Source: Frankia torreyi
GTDB lineage: Bacteria > Actinomycetota > Actinomycetes > Frankiales > Frankiaceae
Direction of reading: 5' to 3'
DNA length: 51,407 bases
Assembly (NCBI RefSeq): GCF_000948395.1
Contig: NZ_JYFN01000015.1
Span: forward strand, 26,049-77,455
The notes under the pieces: model-generated
Seen by the model: the letters and a program-made list of their open reading frames with translations, nothing else
Database searches by the model: none
Told to the model about the DNA's origin: nothing
Position numbers and translations under genes: made by a program
In this document: piece after piece, positions 44,005 to 51,407 of the stretch
Layout: every line of letters starts with the position of its first letter
Position numbering within the stretch: the first letter of the stretch is position 1

Positions 44005-45158
44005 TGGCGGTCAACGAGGGCGTAGCCAGCCTCTCCGATCATCTGTTTGGCAGCGGCATGGCGGTCTACGCCGCGGCCATGCTCGGCTACGCGGCCGAGT
44101 TCGCGTTCAGCCGCCTGGGCGCGCGCCGCGGTGCCGCGGAGCTGGCGGCCGAGGTTCCCGCCGCCCGCGCGGCCGACCGGCCGGCCGTGCTGGTCGGGGC
44201 CGGAGCCCCCGCGGAGGCCGGCTCCGGCGTGGAGATCGACCCGGACGATCCCGCCGCGGCCGCGCTCGCGGCGGCGCGCGCCCGCGAGATCGAGGCGGTG
44301 CGCCAGCGGGACACCGCCGCTCACACCCTGGTCGCCGGCAACGACGGCGACGTCGAGGTGCCCGCCCGTGCCCGGTGGATCGGGCGGATCGCCGTGCTGC
44401 TCACGGTGGTGGGCTGGGCGCTGCACCTGGGTTCAGTCGTCACCCGTGGCATCGCGGCGGACCGGGTGCCCTGGGGCAACATGTACGAGTACTCGTCGAT
44501 GATCTGTCTGATCGCGGTCACGACGTTCCTCGCCCTGATGACCCGGCAGCAGGTCCGTTGGCTGGGCGTCTTCGTCATGGTGCCGGTGGTGCTCTACCTC
44601 GGCTTCGCCGGCACGGTGCTCTACGTCGCGCCCGGACCCCTGGTGCCCGCGCTCAACTCGTACTGGCTGAAGATCCATGTGGTCGGCGCGATCGTCTCCA
44701 GCGGGGTGTTCCTGATCTCCGCGGTGACCACGGTGCTGTTCCTGGTCAAGGAGCGCTGGGAGAACCGGCTCGCCGAGGTGGCGGCCGGCCGGGCCGACGC
44801 CAGCCGCGCGATGCAGAGCCGCGGCGGCATCGTGATGCGCCTGCCGTCGTCCGCGGCTCTCGACACCCTGTCCTACCGGGTCATCGCGTTCGCGTTCCCG
44901 ATCTGGACCTTCGCGATCATCGCCGGGGCGATCTGGGCCGAGGCGGCCTGGGGCCGGTACTGGGGCTGGGACCCCAAGGAGACCTGGTCGTTCATCACCT
45001 GGGTCTGCTACGCGGCCTACCTGCACGCGCGGGCGACCGCTGGCTGGCGGGGCCGGCGGGCCGCCGCCATCTCCCTGGTCGCGTTCACCGCGCTGTTCGT
45101 GGACTACTACCTGGTGAACCTCGTCATCACCGGTCTGCACTCCTACGCGGGCGTCTGA
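44004..45158 (+). CDS. ccsB: Cytochrome c assembly protein CcsB/CcsA (ResC)
   Basis: This 384-residue integral membrane protein works with ResB to attach heme to apocytochrome c. The family signature lies in WGRYWGWDPKETWSFITWVC, with conserved VPWGNMYEYSSM earlier and a C-terminal DYYLVNLVITGLHSYAGV supplying heme-ligating His. Helices follow an N-terminal segment with a charged Ala/Glu-rich loop (about 35-110). ATG 44004 shares its A with the resB stop (TGATG), so translation is coupled. Mycobacterial Rv0529 is the counterpart and ends the same four-gene operon. Confidence 0.93.
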   Translation: MAVNEGVASLSDHLFGSGMAVYAAAMLGYAAEFAFSRLGARRGAAELAAEVPAARAADRPAVLVGAGAPAEAGSGVEIDPDDPAAAALAAARAREIEAVRQRDTAAHTLVAGNDGDVEVPARARWIGRIAVLLTVVGWALHLGSVVTRGIAADRVPWGNMYEYSSMICLIAVTTFLALMTRQQVRWLGVFVMVPVVLYLGFAGTVLYVAPGPLVPALNSYWLKIHVVGAIVSSGVFLISAVTTVLFLVKERWENRLAEVAAGRADASRAMQSRGGIVMRLPSSAALDTLSYRVIAFAFPIWTFAIIAGAIWAEAAWGRYWGWDPKETWSFITWVCYAAYLHARATAGWRGRRAAAISLVAFTALFVDYYLVNLVITGLHSYAGV

Positions 45159-45595
45159 CCCGGCGGCAGTCCGCCGGACCTCGGGGCCCCGGGCCGCCCG
45201 CCTTGGCCCCGGGGCCCTGCGCGTCTCCGGGCCGTGATCAGGGGCACGGACGCGGATGGATCCACGCCGAGCGCGCAACCGCGTCACGTACGTCCGTCGG
45301 TCCGCTCCGCGTGAACCGTTCTCTGAAGCGCAGCGCGCGCGGCCGACCTTCCTTGCCCTTCTGGAGGGCTCCGCGTCCGATTCATCCCCCTGAAAGGGCA
45401 AGGATCGTCCCTCGTGGTGGCGTGAGACTCCACCCCGCGATGATCTTGATCGCTGTGGGGTCGGGTTCAGCCTGACCATGGCCGGCCGGTATGGCTCGGA
45501 GCGAGCGAGCGAGCGAGGCGCGGCTCGGAGAGAGCGAGGCGCGGCTCGGTGCGGCTCGGTGCTGCTCGGCTCGGCGGTGGGGGTTGGGGACGGTG
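45159..45595. other. Intergenic region ccsB / PLDc_N gene (convergent)
   Basis: A 437-bp gap between convergent genes. It contains palindromic repeat copy B (45348-45403) and a simple-sequence tract at about 45496-45575: GAGC repeated as GAGCGAGCGAGCGAGCGAG, then GGCGCGGCTCGG-type repeats. No gene is supported. Confidence 0.6.
45348..45403. repeat. Palindromic intergenic repeat, copy B
   Basis: Second copy (56 bp) of the element at 4122-4174. It starts with the same CTTCCTTGCCCTTC and ends with AAAGGGCAAGG; the perfect 10-bp arms CCTTGCCCTT (45351-45360) and AAGGGCAAGG (45394-45403) are identical to copy A. The interior also aligns (GTCCGATTCATCCCCC against ATCCGGTTCGTCCCCC). It lies about 190 bp beyond the ccsB stop. 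Confidence 0.75.
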
Positions 45596-46012
45596 TCAGC
45601 CGCGGGCGGACGGGGGCTCCGCGTCGCCGCCGCGAATGCGGTCCGCGAGCTCGCGGAGGAACTCCGGGTCGTCGTCCGGACCCTTGGGCCGCACGGCCGG
45701 GCGCCGGGTACCCATCCGCGAACCGGGCCGTCCCAGGCCCCCCTCGCGGCGGTCGACGTCCCAGGTCGAACGCTGGCCGAAGGCCGGGTGGTCCGAGACC
45801 GCGCGCCGCGGCGGCCGCGCTCCGAGCCCGTTCGCCCGGGGGCGACCGAAGAAGTACCACGCGGCGGAACCGAGCAAGACGAAGAGAATCACAACCATAA
45901 TCCAGATTGGTTTGGACATACTGCGTACCTCATCCGACGGGGTCCCGAACACGTCGGCGATCATGTACGCCCAGATACCGATGACCACGAAACTCAGCGC
46001 GAGGCCCAGCAC
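45596..46012 (-). CDS. Small membrane protein with PLDc_N domain
   Basis: A 138-residue protein of unknown function. Two transmembrane helices (about 1-22 and 34-54) flank DVFGTPSDEVRSMSKPIWIM and end WYFFGRPR, the pattern of the phospholipase D N-terminal domain family PF13396, here without any phospholipase part. The rest is a charged cytoplasmic tail with PDDDPEFLRELADRIRGGD at the end. GTG 46012 is preceded by AAGGAG on the minus strand. In Streptomyces a similar gene lies near the menaquinone trio, which fits the neighbours at 46360-49589. Confidence 0.75.
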   Translation of the reverse strand: MLGLALSFVVIGIWAYMIADVFGTPSDEVRSMSKPIWIMVVILFVLLGSAAWYFFGRPRANGLGARPPRRAVSDHPAFGQRSTWDVDRREGGLGRPGSRMGTRRPAVRPKGPDDDPEFLRELADRIRGGDAEPPSARG

Positions 46013-46359
46013 AGGCTGGTCGCTCCTTCCGCTCTCCTTGATCGATTACATCCGGCTCGACATATGGGGTATGAACATCGGTCGGCGGGTGTGTAGTCCC
46101 GGCCCTGCGCGGCATCGCCGAAAGGGGCAGACGAGCGTGCGGTGCCCTCCCCGGAGAGCGCACATGTCGCGGTGATGGCCGGCCCGTGTATCCCTAGTGT
46201 GCCCTCCGGCCCCGGCCCGCGTCCGGCCGGTCCGCCATCGGCCGCCGCCGGCGTCCGCCCGCTCACCGTCACGGCGGCGCGTCGTGACTCCCCGGGTTTC
46301 CGTCGTGACGGATGGTGGGAGGTCGGACGGCCGGCCGCGTCGGCTGCCAGGATGGAGGC
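46013..46359. other. Divergent spacer, PLDc_N gene / ubiD
   Basis: A 347-bp gap between divergent starts, with lower GC near 46045-46075. It should contain both promoters; no motif was distinct enough to call. The ubiD frame is open back to 46312 but ATG 46360 has the ribosome site. Confidence 0.5.
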
Positions 46360-47811
46360 ATGGCCTGGGCGGATCTACGCGCGTTCCTCGCTCACCTCGA
46401 ACGGCGGAAGGACCTGCGACGGATCTCCGTGCCCGTCGACCCCCACCTGGAGGTCACCGAGATCGTGACGCGGGTGGTTCGGGAGCGGGGGCCGGCGCTG
46501 CTGTTCGAGTCCCCCCGCGGCGCCGACATGCCGCTGGCCATCAACCTGTTCGGCACCGAGGCCCGGATGGCCGCCGCGCTCGGGGTCGACCGCCTCGATG
46601 AGATCGGCGACCGGCTCGCCGCGCTGCTGCGCCCGGAGCTGCCGACCGGCCTGTCCGGGCTGCGCGACGCGCTGGGCAAGGCTGCCTCGCTCACGTCCAT
46701 CCCGCCCCGGCGGGTCCGCACCGCGCCGTGCCAGGACGTCGTGCTCAAGGGACCGGACGTCGACCTGTTCCGGCTGCCCGGGGTGCACGCCTGGCCGAAC
46801 GACGGCGGCGCCTTCCTCAACCTCGGTCTCACCCACACCCGCCACCCGGAGACCGGGGCGCGCAACCTCGGGATGTACCGGCTGCAGCGCCACGATGCGC
46901 GCACCGTCGGCATGCACTGGCAGATCCACAAGGACTCCAACGCCCACCACGCCGTCGCCGAGCGGCGCGGGGAGCGGCTGCCCGTGGCGATCGCGTTCGG
47001 CTGCGACCCGGCGGTGACCTACGCCGCCTCCGCGCCGCTGCCCGCCGACATCGACGAGTACCTGTTCGCCGGTTATCTGCGCGGCGAACGGGTGGAGATG
47101 GTCGACTGCCTGTCCGTGCCGCTGCGGGTGCCGGCGAATGCCCAGATCGTGCTGGAGGGCTGGCTGGAGCCGGGCGCGCGGCTCCCGGAGGGCCCCTTCG
47201 GCGACCACACCGGCTTCTACACGCCGGTCGAGCCGTTCCCGGCGCTGCACGTCGACGTGATGACGATGCAGCGCGACCCGGTCTTCCAGACGATCGTCGT
47301 CGGCCGCCCGCCGCAGGAGGACGGGCCGATGGGCAAGGCCACCGAACGCATCTTCCGCCCCCTGATCAAGATGATGATCCCCGAGATCGTCGACTACGAC
47401 CTGCCCGAGGCCGGCGTCTTCCACAACTGCTGCATCGTCTCCATCGACAAGCGCTTCCCCAAGCATGCGCAGAAGGTGATGAACGCGGTCTGGGGCGCCG
47501 GGCTGCTGTCGCTGTCGAAGCTGATCGTGGTGGTCGACGCCGACTGTGACGTCCACGACTACGCCGAGGTGGCCTGGCGGGCGTTTGGCAACGTCGACTA
47601 CGCCCACGACCTGATCACCACGATCGGCCCCGTGGACCACCTCGACCACGCCTCCTACGAGCAGTTCTGGGGCGGCAAGGTCGGGGTGGACGCGACGCGC
47701 AAGCTGCCGACCGAGGGCTATCGCCGCGAGGGCGGCTGGCCCGAGGAGATCGTCATGGACGAAGCGGTCCGCGCCCAGGTGACCCGCCGCTGGAAGGAGT
47801 ACGGCCTGTGA
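46360..47811 (+). CDS. ubiD: UbiD-family prenylated-FMN decarboxylase (menaquinone synthesis)
   Basis: A 483-residue UbiD decarboxylase, which needs the prenylated FMN made by UbiX. It shows LPGVHAWPNDGGAFLNLGLT, GMYRLQRHDARTVGMHWQIH, KDSNAHH, LPVAIAFGCDPAVTYAA, the active-site segment PEGPFGDHTGFYTPVEPFPA and VFHNCCIVSIDKRFPKHAQK. In Streptomyces a ubiD-ubiA-ubiX set (SCO4490-4492) is assigned to the late futalosine menaquinone pathway; the same set and order occur here. ATG 46360 follows GGAGG. Confidence 0.92.
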   Translation: MAWADLRAFLAHLERRKDLRRISVPVDPHLEVTEIVTRVVRERGPALLFESPRGADMPLAINLFGTEARMAAALGVDRLDEIGDRLAALLRPELPTGLSGLRDALGKAASLTSIPPRRVRTAPCQDVVLKGPDVDLFRLPGVHAWPNDGGAFLNLGLTHTRHPETGARNLGMYRLQRHDARTVGMHWQIHKDSNAHHAVAERRGERLPVAIAFGCDPAVTYAASAPLPADIDEYLFAGYLRGERVEMVDCLSVPLRVPANAQIVLEGWLEPGARLPEGPFGDHTGFYTPVEPFPALHVDVMTMQRDPVFQTIVVGRPPQEDGPMGKATERIFRPLIKMMIPEIVDYDLPEAGVFHNCCIVSIDKRFPKHAQKVMNAVWGAGLLSLSKLIVVVDADCDVHDYAEVAWRAFGNVDYAHDLITTIGPVDHLDHASYEQFWGGKVGVDATRKLPTEGYRREGGWPEEIVMDEAVRAQVTRRWKEYGL

Positions 47812-47886
47812 CCACCTCTCCTCGCCCATCCAGAGGGATACATCGGACGCCCATGCCTCCAGGCAAGCAGAAGAGGCAGTGGGTGG

Positions 47887-48852
47887 GTGCTCGCGGTGAG
47901 TGACGCAGCGTTTCTGCCGGGCGCGTCGGGTGGCACCGCCAGGCCCGGCGGAGGTGCCGGCGGCGGCCAGGAGCAGGCGATCGGGCACGTGCGGGCGTTC
48001 CTGCGGCTCGTCGCCATCGAGCACTCGGTCTTCGCGCTGCCGTTCGCCTACATCGCCGCCCTGGCAGCCTCGTTTGCCGCGTCCGGGTCGGTGCACTGGA
48101 CCGCTCTCGCGCTCGTCACGGTCGCCATGGTCGCCGCGCGGACCTTCGCGATGGCCGCGAACCGGATCATCGACCGCGCCATCGACGCCCGCAACCCGCG
48201 CACCGCGGGCCGGGAGCTCGTCACCGGCGCCGTGTCGGTGCGCACCGCCGTGGTCGGCTCCGTCGTCGCCCTCGGCGTCTTCCTCGCCGCCGCCGCCACG
48301 CTGTCCTGGCTGTGCCTCGCGCTCGCCCCGATCGCGGTGGCGCCCCTGGTGATCTACCCGTACGCCAAGCGCTTCACCGACTTCCCGCACGCCGTGCTCG
48401 GCATCGCGCAGGCCGTCGCGCCGATCGGCGCCTGGATCGCGGTGACCGGCCACTGGTCGTGGGCGGCGGTCGTGCTCGGTCTCGCGGTGGGCTCCTGGAT
48501 CGGCGGCTTCGACCTCATCTACGCCTGCCAGGACGCCGAGGTCGACCGCCGCATCGGGGTGCGGTCCGTGCCGGCGCGCTTCGGGGTCCGCGGCGCCCTC
48601 CTCGGCTCCACCGTCACCCACGTCGTCACCTTCGCGCTGTTCGTCGCCTACGGGCTGATGGAGAACAACGGCGCCTGGTGGTGGGCCGGCCTCGCGGTCA
48701 CGGCGGCGGCGTTCAGCTACGAGCACGCGATCGTCTCGCCGAAGGACCTCTCCCGGGTCAACCGCGCCTTCCTCACCGCGAACGGCTTCGTCGGCATCGC
48801 CCTGTTCGCCTTCGCCGTCGCCGACCTGATCAGCCGCGGCCTGTCCGCCTGA
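47887..48852 (+). CDS. mqnP: UbiA-family prenyltransferase (MqnP type)
   Basis: A 321-residue polytopic membrane prenyltransferase, which attaches the polyprenyl chain to the aromatic precursor. The first Asp-rich motif is NRIIDRAIDARNPRTAGREL and the second DLIYACQDAEVDRRIGVRSV; eight or nine hydrophobic helices are visible, with YPYAKRFTDFPHAVLGIAQA typical of the UbiA/MqnP branch rather than MenA. GTG 47887 or 47896 may be the start. It is 75 bp after ubiD and presumably co-transcribed. Confidence 0.9.
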   Translation: MLAVSDAAFLPGASGGTARPGGGAGGGQEQAIGHVRAFLRLVAIEHSVFALPFAYIAALAASFAASGSVHWTALALVTVAMVAARTFAMAANRIIDRAIDARNPRTAGRELVTGAVSVRTAVVGSVVALGVFLAAAATLSWLCLALAPIAVAPLVIYPYAKRFTDFPHAVLGIAQAVAPIGAWIAVTGHWSWAAVVLGLAVGSWIGGFDLIYACQDAEVDRRIGVRSVPARFGVRGALLGSTVTHVVTFALFVAYGLMENNGAWWWAGLAVTAAAFSYEHAIVSPKDLSRVNRAFLTANGFVGIALFAFAVADLISRGLSA

Positions 48853-48860
48853 GCCCCGCT

Positions 48861-49589
48861 GTGAGGCCCGTCACCGTGACGCACGACCCGCACGCCGGCG
48901 CCGGGAGCGATCGGGTTCCCTGGGTGGTGGGCGTGAGCGGCGCCAGCGGGACGCCGTACGCAGCCGCCGTGCTGCGCGGCCTGCTCACCGCCGGGCTACC
49001 GGTCGATCTGGTGCTGTCCCGGGCGGCGCGGCTGACCCTGCTCGACGAGACCGGCATCGCCTGGCACGACGCCGCCTGGCAGCAACCGCTGGAACGCTGG
49101 CTGTCCGCCCCTCTCGGCGCATCCGCTCCCGAATCGGCCGCCGCCGTGGAGACGCTCGTGGCGGTGCACGCGCCCGGCAACCTCGCCGCCCCGACGAGCA
49201 GTGGCTCGTACCGGACTCGCGGCATGATCGTCGTCCCGGCGAGCACCGCGTGCCTGGCCGGGATCGCCCTCGGCCTGTCCAAGGATCTGCTGCAGCGATC
49301 CGCCGACGTGACCCTCAAGGAGGGCCGGCGCCTCGTCGTCGTCCCGCGGGAGATGCCGTACACGGGCGCGACGCTGCGCCACATGCTCACCCTGCACGAC
49401 GCCGGGGCGGTGGTCGCCGCGGCCAGTCCCGGCTTCTACGCCGGCGCGCGCACCGCCGCCGACCTCGTCGACTTCGTCGCCGGCCGGATACTCGACGCGG
49501 CCGGCGTCGACCACGCCCTGTTCCGGCGCTGGACCGGCGAACTCGGCCAGGCCCGACGATCCGACCAGGCCGGTCACCGGACGGGGTGA
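48861..49589 (+). CDS. ubiX: UbiX flavin prenyltransferase
   Basis: UbiX makes prenylated FMN for UbiD. The 242-residue flavoprotein fold shows VVGVSGASGTPYAAAVLRGL, the conserved GSYRTRGMIVVPASTACLAG, ALGLSKDLLQRSADVTLKEG, RRLVVVPREMPYTGATLRHM and AAASPGFYAGARTAADLVDF. GTG 48861 lies 8 bp after the mqnP stop; in-frame GTG 48876 is another candidate. It completes the ubiD-mqnP-ubiX operon and converges with the TetR gene 30 bp away. Confidence 0.93.
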   Translation: MRPVTVTHDPHAGAGSDRVPWVVGVSGASGTPYAAAVLRGLLTAGLPVDLVLSRAARLTLLDETGIAWHDAAWQQPLERWLSAPLGASAPESAAAVETLVAVHAPGNLAAPTSSGSYRTRGMIVVPASTACLAGIALGLSKDLLQRSADVTLKEGRRLVVVPREMPYTGATLRHMLTLHDAGAVVAAASPGFYAGARTAADLVDFVAGRILDAAGVDHALFRRWTGELGQARRSDQAGHRTG

Positions 49590-49619
49590 CCGAGGGCACG
49601 CGGGCCGCGTGGCCCGGCG

Positions 49620-50231
49620 TCACGTCCCGGTCGTGCCGGTTGCCGGACCGGGGGCCGCTCCGCGTCGGACGAGGTCCAACAGGGCTCCGACCCGCTCAGG
49701 GCCGACGCCACCGAGCGCGATCCCGTTGACCAGGACCAGGAGATCCCACCCGTCGACATCGTCCCGGAGGGTGCCTCGCTGCTGTTCCTGGACGACCAGG
49801 GCCGTGACCGTCCGGTACATCGCCGAATGCCACCGGTTGAACAGTCCCGACCGGCTCGCGCTGTCGACGTCGGCGCCGAGCGCCAGCGCGAGCTCACGTT
49901 TGTCCCCGACGAACCTGACGAGGTCGTGCAGCCACATGAAGAGCGCGTCGTCGGCCCGCTGGTCCGACAGCAGACTTTCGCCGCGTGCGCAGAGCGCGTC
50001 CACCTCGTCGGAGTAGACGGCGACGATCAGGTCCTGCCGGGTCGGGAAGTGGCGATACATGGTCGCGTTGCCCACTCCGGCCTGCCGCGCGACCTCGTCG
50101 AGGGCGGCGTCGACGCCCTGCTCGCGGAAGACCGCGGCGGCGGCGGTGAGCAGCCGCTCGTAGTTGCGTCGGGCGTCCGCCCGCAGGTGCCGCTCGGCCT
50201 GCGGCGGACCTGCCGAGTCCGGGAGCGCCAT
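49620..50231 (-). CDS. TetR-family transcriptional regulator
   Basis: A 203-residue TetR-type repressor. The N-terminal helix-turn-helix is RLLTAAAAVFREQGVDAALD followed by EVARQAGVGNATMYRHFPTR; the ligand-binding helices from about 70 are of the type often labelled TetR_C with FMWLHDLVRFV. ATG 50231 follows AGGGGGATC. It is divergent from the SnoaL-like gene at 50341, and two palindromes in the shared promoter (50244-50265 and 50283-50304) are the likely operators. The inducer is unknown. Confidence 0.88.
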   Translation of the reverse strand: MALPDSAGPPQAERHLRADARRNYERLLTAAAAVFREQGVDAALDEVARQAGVGNATMYRHFPTRQDLIVAVYSDEVDALCARGESLLSDQRADDALFMWLHDLVRFVGDKRELALALGADVDSASRSGLFNRWHSAMYRTVTALVVQEQQRGTLRDDVDGWDLLVLVNGIALGGVGPERVGALLDLVRRGAAPGPATGTTGT

Positions 50232-50243
50232 GATCCCCCTTGT

Positions 50244-50304
50244 TAACCAGGGAGTTCCCCGGTTATGTTGTCGACCGCGAGATAATCGGGGAGTTCCCCG
50301 CTTG
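50244..50304. promoter_or_regulatory. Two operator palindromes for the TetR regulator
   Basis: Site 1 (50244-50265): arms TAACCAGGGA and TCCCCGGTTA around GT, one mismatch. Site 2 (50283-50304): TAATCGGGGA-GT-TCCCCGCTTG with a perfect core CGGGGAGTTCCCCG. Both share GGGAGTTCCCC, with centres 39 bp apart. They sit in the 109-bp gap between the divergent TetR and SnoaL-like genes, the classic arrangement for a TetR repressor controlling itself and its neighbour. Confidence 0.75.
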
Positions 50305-50340
50305 TGTACGTCCAGTGCCACGGTATTCGAGGAGCGCAGC

Positions 50341-50739
50341 ATGTCGAATGCGGCTGACGTCCACCGTCGCGTCGTCGAGAAGTACGGCGAGGTTCTCGCC
50401 GGCCGACTCGACGACGCACTGACACTGATCGACCCGGACGTGATCGACCACCGAGGGGGCCGGGAGGGCGACCACCACGGCATCGCCGCCTGGCGAAGGA
50501 AGTGGGAGCGCATGAACGAGGGGTTCCAGAACGTCTCCGCGAGGATCGAGCAGAACGTCTCGACCGGGGACACGTCGGTCAACCGTTACACGCTCCGTGG
50601 CACCCACCCGGGCTCCGGCCGTCGCTACGAGGTAACCGGCCTGGACATGGTCAGGGTGCGAGACGGGAAGGTCGTCGAGCACTGGGCCCTCGCCGACGAG
50701 GCGGCGCTACGGCACCAACTCGGTCTCGCCGGCGCCTGA
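50341..50739 (+). CDS. SnoaL-like (NTF2-fold) polyketide cyclase/isomerase-like protein
   Basis: A 132-residue ester-cyclase/SnoaL-type protein with an NTF2-like cone fold. Features: VVEKYGEVLAGRLDDALTLI, DPDVIDHRGGREGDHHGIAA, GFQNVSARIEQNVSTGDTSV and the typical VTGLDMVRVRDGKVVEHWAL. Proteins of this type act on polyketides, steroids or small xenobiotics; the substrate here is unknown. ATG 50341 follows GAGGAGCGCAGC. It is the single evident target of the divergent TetR gene. Confidence 0.85.
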   Translation: MSNAADVHRRVVEKYGEVLAGRLDDALTLIDPDVIDHRGGREGDHHGIAAWRRKWERMNEGFQNVSARIEQNVSTGDTSVNRYTLRGTHPGSGRRYEVTGLDMVRVRDGKVVEHWALADEAALRHQLGLAGA

Positions 50740-50939
50740 CGCAGCCGGGTCGGCCGGCCGAAGGGCCACCCGCGACCACATCAGGCTGGCGGCGGTTCGT
50801 TCTCGACCGGGTAGTTCCGGGATCCCTCTGGCAGGGGCGGGGCCTGGGCGGGCAGAGTGGGCGGCGACGGCCCAGGGCCGGGGGGTGGATCACAGCCACC
50901 GCCCCGGCGGGGCGCGGAGCTCGGCGGATCGAGGGCGAC

Positions 50940-51356
50940 ATGGCGACGAACGGGCGCGGGGCGGCGAAGGGGCGGGGACGCGGTTCCGGCCGATCGAAGG
51001 CGGCCGGGACGGGCGGCCCCGACCGGCCAGCGGGCGGCGGTCGTTCGGCGGGCGGCGGACAGGCCGGCGACGCGGGCCGGGCCGGGCGTCGACAGCGGCC
51101 CCCGATGCAGGATGTGGACCTACGGGTGCAGTTGCCGTACTTCCTGATCCGGCTGGCCGCCCTGGTGGTGATCACGGTCGTGCTCGCGGTGGTCGGGGTG
51201 AACCTGCTGCTCGCGGTGCTGATCGGGTTCGCGGTCGCCGGCCTGCTGACCTGGCCGTTGGGACGCATGCAGCGGCGGGCGGCGCAGCGTGCCGCCGCGG
51301 GCCGGGACGCGGCCGGGCCGCCGTCGCCGGGTGCCGGCAAGGGCCGGGACGCCTGA
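50940..51356 (+). CDS. DUF4229 family membrane protein
   Basis: A 138-residue protein of unknown function. Residues 1-60 are Gly/Arg/Lys-rich and disordered. Two hydrophobic helices follow in LPYFLIRLAALVVITVVLAV and VNLLLAVLIGFAVAGLLTWP, then a basic/Ala-rich tail. This matches the small actinobacterial DUF4229 family, members of which are often found near menaquinone genes. ATG 50940 follows GAGGGCGAC. Downstream the window ends after 51 bp. Confidence 0.72.
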   Translation: MATNGRGAAKGRGRGSGRSKAAGTGGPDRPAGGGRSAGGGQAGDAGRAGRRQRPPMQDVDLRVQLPYFLIRLAALVVITVVLAVVGVNLLLAVLIGFAVAGLLTWPLGRMQRRAAQRAAAGRDAAGPPSPGAGKGRDA

Positions 51357-51407
51357 CCGACCCCCACGGGCCCGGCGGTTGTGACGGGTCAGCCCGGCCG
51401 GCTCGGG

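Overview
This is about 51 kb of very GC-rich DNA with strong G/C bias at third codon positions, frequent GTG starts and many 4-bp GTGA/ATGA gene overlaps. It is a filamentous actinobacterium. The mix of gene order shared with both Mycobacterium and Streptomyces, together with long Ala/Gly/Pro-rich tails on housekeeping proteins, is compatible with Frankia or a relative; the genus is inference.

Layout. (1) 1-2822: phosphate control, with phoU (partial) divergent from a PhoR/SenX3-type kinase and PhoP/RegX3-type regulator, and a PHO-box-like array between them. (2) 3141-15608: a block following the order of the mycobacterial Rv0496-Rv0505 region: Ppx/GppA phosphatase, sugar-isomerase-like TIM barrel, proC, the tiny ribosomal protein bS22, an SDR epimerase, a PlsC-type acyltransferase and a SerB-type HAD phosphatase. 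Inserted are a methyltransferase, a large membrane acyltransferase (OafA type) and a DUF62 enzyme. (3) 15893-24372: a BldN-type ECF sigma factor, a glutaredoxin-like protein, and the heme operon rex-hemA-hemC-hemD plus hemB, headed by a clear Rex operator. (4) 24886-29282: a copper island (operator, copZ, copA) abutting a convergent metG. (5) 29633-35640: an accessory stretch: D-lactate-type dehydrogenase, lipoprotein, alpha/beta hydrolase, MFS exporter, then two decayed genes (a methyltransferase with an internal deletion and a scrap of an ABC-2 permease). (6) 36127-45158: hemL, a phosphoglycerate-mutase-like protein, an RlmA-like methyltransferase, an SDR, and the system II cytochrome c maturation operon (tlpA/resA-ccdA-resB-ccsB). 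(7) 45596-51356: a PLDc_N membrane protein, a UbiD-UbiA-UbiX trio that in Streptomyces is assigned to the futalosine menaquinone route, a TetR/SnoaL-like divergent pair with two operator palindromes, and a DUF4229 membrane protein.

The window is mainly a respiratory/cofactor neighbourhood: heme synthesis under redox control by Rex, cytochrome c assembly, quinone synthesis, copper export and phosphate sensing. No phage, IS element, CRISPR array or RNA gene was recognised. The least explained signals are a two-copy palindromic intergenic repeat (4122-4174 and 45348-45403), in-frame 15- or 18-bp minisatellites in disordered parts of several conserved proteins, a BldN homologue with no anti-sigma gene beside it, and paired DnaA-box-like sequences flanking hemB.
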